From positions 1,015,525 through 1,055,573 of the forward strand of contig NW_005200881.1 in NCBI RefSeq assembly GCF_000372725.1: a stretch of 40,049 bases of DNA. The letters are read 5' to 3'. Below, piece by piece: positions 9,959 through 19,971 of the stretch; position 1 is the first letter of the stretch; each line of letters starts with the position of its first letter. The notes under the pieces are model-generated. The model searched no databases, was not told where the DNA came from, and was given only the letters and a program-made list of their open reading frames with translations. This DNA is from Emiliania huxleyi CCMP1516. Lineage: Eukaryota; Haptophyta; Isochrysidales; Noelaerhabdaceae. The position numbers and the translations under genes are program-made.

Positions 9959-10524
9959 CTAATGGCGGCCGTCGTCGCATTTGACGGGCCCGCGGCCGCA
10001 GCCGGAGGGTGCGGCTGCAGCCGCGGGAGGGGCCGCGGCCTGCACGGCTGCGGCCGGGGCCGGCGCCGCGGGGGGCGCGCTGTTAGGCGCCGTGGCGGGC
10101 TCCGCTGCGGACTCGGTGTCCCCCGCCGCCGCCGTGACACGCTGCAGGGTGATATGCACACATGCGGGCGCTGCCCAGGAAATCGTTCTCGAAGTCAACA
10201 TGGCACCGGCAACATCCGGTGAATTTCCGAAACAGCTGGCTTTGCCGAAACGAGGAGGCGTGCATTGCGCGCGCAACAGCTGGTGGGCGTGGCGCGCGGG
10301 TACGGCGGAAGCGCAAAGAGTTTGAATGATACCGGGGCGCACCATGCATGCGGGAGGGCTCGGTCCTCGGTGAGAGGTGTGAATTGTCGCTTCGCTGCGC
10401 GGCCGCCGATGATACCTTGATACCCAGCCGAGATGGGTCCCCACAGAGGCCTAGAGCATACCTTGATACCCCCTCGAGAAGCATACGATGATACTATACC
10501 AAGCTGAAGTACCGAATCCCGGTC
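9709..10524. mobile_element. possible inverted-repeat element
   Basis: The left arm at 9709-9750 (GCGGGATTCGGTACTTCAGC, then TTGGTATATTATCATCGTATG) is the reverse complement of 10482-10524 with only a few differences. Beyond the arms only scattered similarity remains (GATACC-rich motifs), and I could not find a clean target-site duplication. It may be a decayed inverted-repeat transposon of about 0.8 kb or two insertions of one short repeat in opposite orientation. Confidence 0.45.
9959..10484 (-). CDS. hypothetical Cys/His- and Ala-rich ORF between the inverted arms
   Basis: One minus-strand frame contains GCCRCHVDFENDFLGSARMC followed by AYHPAACH, a Cys/His spacing that could bind zinc. 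A second frame on the same strand continues as an Ala/Pro-rich tail (PAAPAPAAAVQAAAPPAAAA). An intron near 10140 could join them. I do not recognise a family, and the Ala-rich part may simply reflect the GCC-rich DNA. Confidence 0.2.
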
Positions 10525-10961
10525 GCGAGAGACCTCGAGAGATGTCGCGCGAAGTCCGCCATTTTGGTTGGGTTTACCCCATGCCATGTGTGTGGAGTGC
10601 CATGCATCAGTGTGCCATGTGAGTGTTAGGATAGCTTGTAGGCGTAAGTAAGTTTTATCTTTCAGCAGATGTCAATCGAGTTTGAGACCGGTCCATGGGT
10701 ACGCAAGTACAGAAAAACGGAGGGGCGTGTCGTCGCCCGCGAGAGGTCGTCGCCCGACGCGCGACGGCATCGGGCCGAGGCTGGGGCGGGTCGACTCTGA
10801 GCCCCAGGGGTATTAAACGAGAACATCCTGAAGGCATTGATCACGCACCGTGCCGGTGGGCCAAAGGGGTCTGGAAAAGAAAAACTTGGCCGTAACAGAA
10901 TGGCGAGAACATGGACACACGGCGCGAGACGCGGTGTGGCCGTTTTTGCTGAGATCGATCG
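10525..10961. other. 5' flank of the ParA-nuclease gene
   Basis: No gene is recognised. The stretch is less GC-rich than average near 10620-10670. An in-frame TGA at 10950-10952 closes the frame of the downstream ATPase, so its translation must start at 10962 or later. Confidence 0.5.
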
Positions 10962-13097
10962 ATGGTGCAGGACTGCAACTGCCGCACGCCTATCCGGTCG
11001 TACGATGAGCTCTGCGAGAAGACACCGCCCCACCCGCTTGACACCGACCAAGAGCACCACGACAAAGTGTTTGACGCTCTCTTTGAGGCCACGGGCATGA
11101 ATGCGAAGGAGGACATCGATAGCATACTCAAGGCATATGCGACCGATCCATGCCGTCGCCAGAAGATCATCGCGCACCTCAAGACGGTCTACCGCCTCGG
11201 CGAAGATGCGAGCGAACGCTTGCTTGGCCTGAAATCAAAGATGGACGCAATGCCGGTCGTGGATGAGGATCAGTGCCTTACGTTGGCGCTCTTCAACTTC
11301 AAGGGCGGCGTTGGCAAGACAACGATGACGACCAATGTGGCGGCAGCCTTGGCGCAGATGGGCTTCCGCGTGGGAGTCGTTGACGCCGACGTGCAAGGCA
11401 ACACGACAGGCTATTTTTGCGGTGCGCCGGAGGACGGCGGAGGAGGATCAGATGACGTGCCGAGCCCTGAGGACGCGCATATCAACGCCAGCCTTAATCA
11501 CGACCTCCCGGAGGACATCCCAAGCCCCGACCTCGACACGGCGCTCGAGTCGGACATTCCCATGCTGCACGAAAAGCTCGAGGTTGTGAAGCAGAACCAG
11601 CAGGCCGGGTTTGAGGATGCGCACCCTGACTACCGCGACGAATTCTACAAGATGAAGCCCATCTCCCACCTGCCGGGGGTGAACCTGAAGCTCCTCGGCG
11701 GCGGGCCGGAGCTGGCGCAGATCGACGAGGACTTCTCGCCGAAACTGTCGCGCCGATACCATCTGAAATCAAATGAGGGGATGCTAGTTGGCTCCTTCCG
11801 TATGCTTCTCAAGCGGCTCGCGAAGAACAACGGGCTTCAGGTCATCCTCGTCGACGTTGGGCCGTCGTCATCGTTGTTTAACGCGTGGCTAGTCACAAGC
11901 TGTGATTACATCCTCCCTCCCGCGTTTGCCGACAAGTTCTCCGCCCTTTCCATTCGCGACTTTGTGCACAGTGTCATCCCTAGCTTTCGCGACAAGCAGG
12001 CCTACTGGCTCCGTTCGATGTGGCTGGATGACAAGGAGGCAATAAAGAAGAACTCAGAGTACCTTTTCAATCCCCTCACCGTGGTCTTCCCCTTTATGCT
12101 CGGCAAATTTGCAGTCAACAACAACGGCGGCAGTACCAAGGTCGTCAAAGCAAGCGCCACATGGGTTAATGCCATCCGGCAGACACTCAACAAGGCGGCC
12201 GAAGAGAAGCTCAAGGTCAAAGAACGCGACAGTCTGATGAATGGGACGCTGCTCCTGCAGGACTATCTGATGCATAACAAGCAGTATTACTGCACCTTTC
12301 TAAAGGAGCTCCAGTCGGAGGTGCCCATCGCGCAAAAAACGCGCATCCCGCTTGTTTGCCTTCGGGTGGCCCATTTCAAGGGCTTGGGCCAGGCACCTCA
12401 GCGAATCGACTACATCCAAGGCCGCTATCGGACACTATCGAAGTTCTTGCTCGAGACGTGGACGAAGTCAGGTGCGCGCTTTCCCGCTGTCGCAGATACC
12501 GGCTTGGAGCTTGCACCCCCCTCCGACAAGAAGCAGAAGATCACTGCAGATAACAGCGTTGCATTCGACGAGAACGGTGATGATCTGAAAAAGGAGCCCG
12601 AAAAATTCAAAACCTTGCTGCTTGGACTGGTAAACCGGGCCCGTGAAGTAGCGACGGAGCTCAAGCTGACGCAGCACGGGGACATGAGTGAGGACACTCT
12701 GACTGAACAGATGGTCCACGGGAAGCAAGTGCTCTCTACGCTGCTGCACGAGGCCGGCTTTCCTGATGCGGTTGTCCACCACCAGTACACGCTTTCAGAG
12801 GGCCGCCCAGACATCGTGCTCGTCAATGTCAAATTCGAGGGCCACGAGTGCCACGACTCAGAGGGCAACCTCCCCATCGTGGTCGAAATCAAGAAAGAGA
12901 CACACGCAGAGTTCAACAGATCCAGCACGCTGTCTGCGCATCAACAACAGGTAAAAAAATATCGTGACCCCCGATTGGGCAATCTGGCGAGGCCTTCGCC
13001 TTATGCAGTGCTCCTCAACTTTGAAAAGAACTCATGGGGGGTGCAGCTGCTGTGGGCCAAGTTTGATGACCAATACCGTGCACTGAGGTGGCACTAG
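10962..13097 (+). CDS. ParA/MinD-type ATPase fused to a PD-(D/E)XK-like nuclease domain, 711 aa, intronless
   Basis: The start ATG at 10962 follows an in-frame TGA at 10950, so the N-terminus is well set. Residues 1-105 are a helical region of unknown role. Residues about 107-151 hold the deviant Walker A (FNFKGGVGKTT) and the GVVDADVQGNTT switch of ParA/Soj ATPases. Residues about 290-330 have VILVDVGPSSSLFNAWL and CDYILPP, the second ATPase motif and following strand. A large acidic insertion (about 155-240) separates these motifs. The last 120 residues resemble a PD-(D/E)XK nuclease core: GRPDIVLVNV supplies the Asp, PIVVEIKKE the E-x-K, and HQQQVKKY a following Gln/Tyr motif. PPSDKKQKI could be a nuclear import signal. 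The ORF lacks introns and looks less GC-biased than its neighbours, which suggests acquisition from a virus, plasmid or mobile element. ParA proteins normally segregate plasmids or chromosomes. Confidence 0.8.
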   Translation: MVQDCNCRTPIRSYDELCEKTPPHPLDTDQEHHDKVFDALFEATGMNAKEDIDSILKAYATDPCRRQKIIAHLKTVYRLGEDASERLLGLKSKMDAMPVVDEDQCLTLALFNFKGGVGKTTMTTNVAAALAQMGFRVGVVDADVQGNTTGYFCGAPEDGGGGSDDVPSPEDAHINASLNHDLPEDIPSPDLDTALESDIPMLHEKLEVVKQNQQAGFEDAHPDYRDEFYKMKPISHLPGVNLKLLGGGPELAQIDEDFSPKLSRRYHLKSNEGMLVGSFRMLLKRLAKNNGLQVILVDVGPSSSLFNAWLVTSCDYILPPAFADKFSALSIRDFVHSVIPSFRDKQAYWLRSMWLDDKEAIKKNSEYLFNPLTVVFPFMLGKFAVNNNGGSTKVVKASATWVNAIRQTLNKAAEEKLKVKERDSLMNGTLLLQDYLMHNKQYYCTFLKELQSEVPIAQKTRIPLVCLRVAHFKGLGQAPQRIDYIQGRYRTLSKFLLETWTKSGARFPAVADTGLELAPPSDKKQKITADNSVAFDENGDDLKKEPEKFKTLLLGLVNRAREVATELKLTQHGDMSEDTLTEQMVHGKQVLSTLLHEAGFPDAVVHHQYTLSEGRPDIVLVNVKFEGHECHDSEGNLPIVVEIKKETHAEFNRSSTLSAHQQQVKKYRDPRLGNLARPSPYAVLLNFEKNSWGVQLLWAKFDDQYRALRWH

Positions 13098-13274
13098 AGA
13101 GCCGTAACCGTTACGCAGTACGTCAGTATTACTCTATCTCTAACAAAAGCTCAAAAAGGTCCAAAGCTCGAAGGTGTTAAATTGTTCGTATATCGTAAGA
13201 GAAGTGTACGTGAAAAGGGGAAGATCCCCCTCTCTCAGCCTCCATCTCTCGTCAGAGTTCACCGTTTGACTGCT

Positions 13275-14060
13275 TTACTTTACGACTCGAACGGGCAGCG
13301 CGTGCGCGCAATTCTCGCCGTCGCCCAAGCGGTAGTTCGCCCCCTCTCCCCAGCCCCAGACGCTACCGTCAGCCGCCAGCGCGAGGCTGTGCAAGGCGCC
13401 CGCCGACACGGCAACGACGCCCCGCCCCGCGAGCGCCTCGACTCTCTCCGGCAAAAGCTGGCTGGAGAGCGTGCCTGTGCGCGGCGAGTTGCTGGCGGTC
13501 GGAGGGTCAAGGAAGGAAGACGTTGTATGGAGGGAGGGGGCGGGGAGTGAGCGGTGCGGGGAGGGAGGGAGGGGCGGCGGTGTGCACCATGCACACTGGC
13601 GAGCACCGAGTGCCGCGTGAAGGCGGCCGCGCGCCCGATGCGCCCTAGCGGCCCTGTGCCCCAGCTGTAGACGGCGCCGTCGACCGTGAGGGCGAGGCTG
13701 TGGCCTCCCCCCGCCGACACGGCGACGACGCGCCGCCCCTCCAAGGCCTCGATCTTGGAAGGCAGGAGCCGCGACTCCATACCTCCGTGGCCTAGCTGGC
13801 CGGCAACAGCGTCGCCCCAGCTCCAGACGGCGCCATCGGCGGTGATGGCGAGAGCATGCCCGTACCCCGCCGACACCGCGATGACCAGCTGACCGGCCAA
13901 GCCCTCCACCCTCTTCGGCAGAGCCAGGGCGGTGACGGGGCCGTGCCCGAGCTGCCCACTCGTCCCCAAGCCCCAGCTCCGACGGCGCCGTCCGCCGTCA
14001 GGGCGAGCGAGAAGCCGCTCTGCCCGGCCGACACGGCGACGACCCGCTCTCCAGCCGAGC
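13275..14060 (-). CDS. RCC1-repeat protein with a one-base frame break
   Basis: RCC1-type beta-propeller repeats read from about 14050 down to the stop at 13275-13277. Each unit has the family pattern VVAVSAG..HSLALT.DGAV.SWG. Visible units begin at ERVVAVSAGQSGFSLALTAD, QLVIAVSAGYGHALAITADG, RRVVAVSAGGGHSLALTVDG and GVVAVSAGALHSLALAADG, about four of the seven in a full propeller. A GT-AG intron at 13475-13596 joins HSVLAS to TLSSQLLPERVEALAG in phase. In the first unit the codon for Trp after DGAV has lost one base: the plus strand reads CAGCTCCGACGGC at 13974-13986 where the next unit has CAGCTCCAGACGGC, so the frame shifts there. It could be real decay or a base-call error. The N-terminus is unresolved because the upstream DNA (14056-14264) is shared with a transposon at 23.8 kb. 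Confidence 0.75.
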
Positions 14061-14264
14061 ATTCAGACGCGTTGCATGCGCCATGCCTCGCGCCAGCGCG
14101 TGCGGGAGCTCCTGGCTGAGCGTTGAGTCCAGGCGAGTTGCGCTGGCCACTATCGCTACGCCGAGCCGAGCTGACGCGCCGAGGCGCCGGCCAGTCGCAG
14201 CCGTGAGGCATGCCACAGCAGCAGAGGCAACTGCCACCCATTGGGCGGGCAGACAGAAGGCCAA
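14056..14264 (-). repeat. segment shared with the 23.6-24.5 kb transposon
   Basis: About 205 bp here match 23834-24038 in inverted orientation with few differences, including a 2-bp length difference (GGCGTAGCGATAG against GGCGTACGGCGATCG). On the minus strand it encodes a signal-peptide-like stretch (FCLPAQWVAVASAAVACLTA). The match ends sharply at TGGCCTTCTG on one side and CTGAATGCTCG on the other, which suggests copying of a defined fragment between the two places. Confidence 0.8.
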
Positions 14265-14379
14265 CCCACCTCGCTCGAGACCATACCCCCCCCGCCTCTT
14301 GGAAAACCTGCTTGGGGTATGGTAGGGCTAGCCTTGGGCGGTCAGGTCCACCCCCCCCCCCCCCCCCCCCCTCAGGTCG

Positions 14380-16811
<2,432 letters not shown>

Positions 16812-17109
16812 ACGCATTTCTAACCGTATGTGTCGTGCTGGGGCATGTTTGATGTTATTGAAGTGATGGATTCTGCTGTCTGGGTGTGAGTGTCGCGCAC
16901 CGACCACCGTGGTGTCTGGTGTCGCTCCCACCGGACAGCGGACTCCGGTTCATTTAACCCGTGTATCTAGATTGAGAATTTTCACAATTACATGGCATGC
17001 GAGACATGCGCGTGGGGCATGTACGTAAGACAGTATGTACTGCTTGGCAAGCTGCCTCAGGGTCTCGGCAATTAGGCGTGCGCTCTTGCCTCTTTTCAAG
17101 TTGAACGGC
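16812..17109. other. intergenic, no gene recognised
   Basis: The stretch separates the 3' ends of the plus-strand peptidase fusion and a minus-strand broken ORF. It is AT-richer near 16960-17000. No motif or repeat was seen. Confidence 0.5.
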
Positions 17110-17870
17110 TCTTTACCTTCCGTGCTCTGACGGTTGGCCGCCGCCCGGGCGTTCAACGCGCTTGCGAGCAATCGTCTCCCTGACGAGACGGGCCAGCTCC
17201 GGCTTTGAGTTGCTGCCTTCGTAGTCGACAGCGTTCTCCTCACATAGGTGGATGAATGCCTGCCTCCCCAGGCCGTTGAAAGTCTGCCACTTGAGTCTGC
17301 TGTCAGCGTCAAGGTGCGGCTCGCACCGGTCTATGCATGCACGCCTGAGCTCGTAGGATATGTGACGCTCGCTGGCGTTTGAACCGGCGCGGGCATTTAA
17401 CGACTCTATGTCCGCCGCGGAGAGTAGCTTCGAGGCTGTACGTCGCTGGCAGCTTCGTCTCACCCGTGGCCTTATTGCGTAGCGCTGGGCGACGATCCCA
17501 GTCGCCGCGGGCGAGGAGCGTCTCGGTCAGGCGTGTGTAGACAGAGCCAAGCTTACCGTCCGCGTTCTCGTCAAACGGCAAAAATTGCACGCGCTTTGCA
17601 TTGAAGTTTAGTGCAGCCACGATCCGTGCTCCGGTGCGCGAAGGCGGCAAGGAGCCACTCGGTGCCGTCTTGGCAAGGTCCTTGTCCGAATCGCGCGGCG
17701 GGAGTGGAGCGTCCTCGTCCGAATCGCGCGGCAGGAGTGGAACGTCCTCGCGCGGCGGGAGTGGAACGTCCTCGTCGCAGGCCCTGCGTTGTGCGATGGC
17801 GGCAGCGACGGGCCCGTATCGAAGAGTCGTTTGACGTTTCGCTCGCGGGGTTTCTTTTTCAGTGTATGTC
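17110..17870 (-). pseudogene. broken ORF with acidic-Pro repeats and SAP-like C-terminus
   Basis: I do not recognise the protein. The minus-strand frame is open from about 17868 without an early ATG. It first reads imperfect repeats of the type DEDVPLPPRE / DSDEDAPLPPRDS (about 17780-17690), then a folded-looking stretch (RIVAALNFNAKRVQFLPFDE, SVYTRLTETLLARGDWDRRP). Near 17440-17460 the sensible reading moves by one base, from ETKLPATYSLEA into LLSAADIESLNARAG. It then continues to EENAVDYEGSNSKPELARLV, which resembles a SAP DNA-binding motif, and stops near 17113. Codon use and GC content resemble the ParA-nuclease gene 4 kb away more than its neighbours, so a shared mobile origin is possible. 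A real intron at the shift is not excluded. Confidence 0.5.
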
Positions 17871-17996
17871 CTGATCTACCCCTGATGGAATTTTTCAGAA
17901 AAGAGCTAACAGCAGTGCGGGCTGCGCGGCGACGCGAGTGAAATATGACACAGTGCGTCCAGGAGAGTACAGCCCGGCGTCAGGCCGTTCGCGTCA
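17871..17996. other. short gap between the broken ORF and the acyltransferase
   Basis: AT-richer sequence without recognisable motifs. It should contain the 3' flank of the minus-strand acyltransferase. Confidence 0.4.
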
Positions 17997-18794
17997 TCAG
18001 ATTAGGATGTGGGCGACGTCGGGTGCCTCGCCGGCCGCCACGCTCGGCGCGCCGCCGCAGAAGCCGACCCAGTTGCCGAGGCAGCCTCGGTCGTGCGGGT
18101 TGGCGCGCGCGGTGTAGGCCTTCTTGAAGGCGTACTCGTAGCTCGTCTGGTTGACCGAGATGAGAAAGAGGTGGTACGCCGAGAAGCAGGCGAGCACGGC
18201 GCCCATGGGGGCGGTGTAGAGGAGCAGCAGTGCAGGCGCGAGGGCGTGGGTGGCCGAGGCGAGCCGCCACGGCTGCGCCCTCCCCAGCAGCTCGAGCGCC
18301 GCGCACCACGTCAGCAGCGCCGCGTGTGCCGTGGCGGCGAGGATAAAGCACACGAATACGCGGTGGTTGCCGCTGCCGACCGCGTTGCCGATGTAGACGC
18401 AGTAGTGGTCCCAGCGGTCGACGCAGGCGCGCATGTGCCTGCAGTGGTGCGTGCGGGGCCGCCGCTGCACGCAGCACGCGGTGCAGTAGCTGGCAGGCGC
18501 CGCCGAGGGGGCCTCCTCGGGCGCCGCCATTTCGCGGGACACAACGCCGGGGTTGGTGCTGGCGGCGAGGTATAGGGTGGAGAGGGTGAACAGCAGCGAT
18601 AGTGTGGCCGCCACGAGCGGCGCGTCGAGGCGGAGCAGCCCTCCTCGGATCGAGGAGGCGGCGGCGGTCGGTGCGAGGATCAGCAGGCCCGCGGTCACGG
18701 CGACAGTCGAGGCGGAGCAATACGTGACCTCGTTATCGCGCGACCGCAAGGTGAAGCGCGACGGCACGGCCACGGAGAGAATCAGCACGGGCAT
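17997..18794 (-). CDS. DHHC-family protein S-acyltransferase with a DHYC active site
   Basis: Integral membrane palmitoyltransferase. From a start at 18794 (MPVLILSVAVPSRF) there are two hydrophobic segments (TVAVTAGLLILAPTAAA and LVAATLSLLFTLSTLYLAA), then TNPGVVSRE and the Cys-rich domain: YCTACCVQRRPRTHHCRHMR followed by ACVDRWDHYCVYIGN and AVGSGNHRVF. Two further helices follow (FVCFILAATAHAALLTW and the stretch around LLLLYTAPMGAVLACF), then NQTSYEYAFKK, matching the TTxE region. The central motif is DHYC rather than DHHC; DHYC is known from active members such as yeast Akr1 and Pfa5, so the catalytic Cys is intact. It is about 265 aa and no intron is needed. The frame stays open upstream to 19076, so a longer N-terminus cannot be excluded. 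Confidence 0.85.
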   Translation of the reverse strand: MPVLILSVAVPSRFTLRSRDNEVTYCSASTVAVTAGLLILAPTAAASSIRGGLLRLDAPLVAATLSLLFTLSTLYLAASTNPGVVSREMAAPEEAPSAAPASYCTACCVQRRPRTHHCRHMRACVDRWDHYCVYIGNAVGSGNHRVFVCFILAATAHAALLTWCAALELLGRAQPWRLASATHALAPALLLLYTAPMGAVLACFSAYHLFLISVNQTSYEYAFKKAYTARANPHDRGCLGNWVGFCGGAPSVAAGEAPDVAHILI

Positions 18795-19540
18795 CGGGGC
18801 GGATGGACAGGCCTGGAGGCCTCTACTGGTGGAGGAACTCTGGGGGTGATCACAGGCCTCAAAAAGCCAAACATCACGCCAGAGGGTTCCCACTCTTCTG
18901 TTGGGTAGGGTATAGTTGATTTTGCCCAGGATCGCGCTGCGGCTACATGGGCTGCATTCTCCTGCAGCCTCACTTCGGTCTCCATCAGTTTCCCGAACTT
19001 CCGCCGGGCAGGAGGCCGACCGACCCGCAAGCCCGACATGTCTCTGACATGCACCAAAGGTCAACACTCTCTCCAAAGGTCAAAGCACTGTGGCATCAGG
19101 GCAGCCTCAAGGAGCAGACCAGCGCCATCGTCGCTGCCTGCTCCGCGGCGTAAGCACTCTAGTCTTCCATCCCGTCCCGGGCACCCGCCAGTGTACAGCC
19201 GTAGGACCGTGACCGCACGCATGCTCTCGTGTGTGTATGTAGGGGTCCCGTACTCGAGTACCATGCGGAATCGACCCTATCCAGTGCTCAAGTGCTCAAG
19301 TGCTCTCGTGTCGTCTCTCCGGTGTTCAAAGATCCCGAATCGTTCTAAAAGAAAGAAAGAAAACAGACAACCCAAGGGAGGGATGGGAGGACGGCACGCC
19401 GCCACCACACAGGGATTTTAAGGAGAGGAGTGTGGGAGAGAGAGATTTTTAGCAATACCAAACAACTCTAACACTCACACGTAATTTGGGGCCTGGAGCC
19501 CTGTTCACGCGCGCGCGAGACGTGCAGACAGGGTTGCCAG
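18795..19540. repeat. intergenic with two dispersed repeats
   Basis: Positions 19241-19300 repeat the 161-213 segment. Positions 19347-19452 hold a full GAAA-linked repeat: AAAGAAAGAAAACAGACAAC, then CCAAGGGAGGGATGGGAGGA, CGGCACGCCGCC, CACACAGGGATTTTAAGGAG, ending in GAGAGAGATTTTTAG. I see no gene. Confidence 0.65.
19241..19300 (+). repeat. dispersed repeat, copy 2
   Basis: Near-identical to 161-213 on the same strand, with CTCGAGTA inserted after GGGGTCCCGTA. It lies 46 bp before a GAAA-linked repeat copy. Confidence 0.7.
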
Positions 19541-19760
19541 GTGAGAGCGAATGGCGCGGTTCACGCCTCGCACAACAGAGAGAGAGATGCGCTCTGCATG
19601 GTGGGACATAAAAGAGAGCGAGTACTTGGGCGAGTAGGCCGTGCGGTCAACGCTGCCGCGCGCGACTTTGCGCGCGAGGCGGCGCAGCTTGAGAACGGCG
19701 GTGGGCGAGAAGCCGCCGCCGAACGTCTCGTGGAGCAGCAGGTTGAAGTTGTTGTTTGAG
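19541..19760 (-). pseudogene. coding relic, possibly from a retroelement
   Basis: The minus strand reads NNNFNLLLHETFGGGFSPTA, then VLKLRRLARKVARGSVDRTA and SFMSHHAERISLSVVRGVNR without a stop from 19760 to about 19550. The pattern (a GGFSP turn, a helix, a spacer, then a second helix) reminds me of the C-terminal tail of retroelement polyproteins in protists. That is a memory-based resemblance, not a match I could run. No start codon or upstream domain is present and the fragment sits among dispersed repeats. Confidence 0.35.
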
Positions 19761-19867
19761 TGTGGTGCTACGAATCGTTCTGCTTGTTAACGGGCCTGCG
19801 ATTTCTTTTTCCGCATGTGTATGCCAGGGCGTGCATCTGGCGTGTAGAGACACACGCACGCTCTTCG

Positions 19868-19965
19868 AGGTCTCTTGGAGCAGAGCCCCGGCGAGTCCTC
19901 AAAATAGCAACCCAATGGGTCCTCGAAGAGGGTACCCTGGGTGGGCGCGGCCTCTACTCGCCCGG
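19868..19965 (+). repeat. dispersed repeat shared with 29398-29480 (inverted)
   Basis: GGTCTCTTGGAGCAGAGCCC through GGGTACCCTGGGTGGGCG and GGCCTCTACTCGCC matches the reverse complement of 29398-29480, with a different middle part. It ends 7 bp before the start codon I chose for the CutA/aminotransferase gene, so it forms that gene's immediate 5' flank. Confidence 0.65.
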
Positions 19966-19971
19966 GCGTGC

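Noticed and set aside
10962..13097. Bacterial contamination as the origin of the ParA gene
   Set aside because: The same contiguous sequence carries intron-containing genes on both sides, and the ATPase has unusual acidic insertions; transfer into the genome fits better, though only reads across the joins can settle it.
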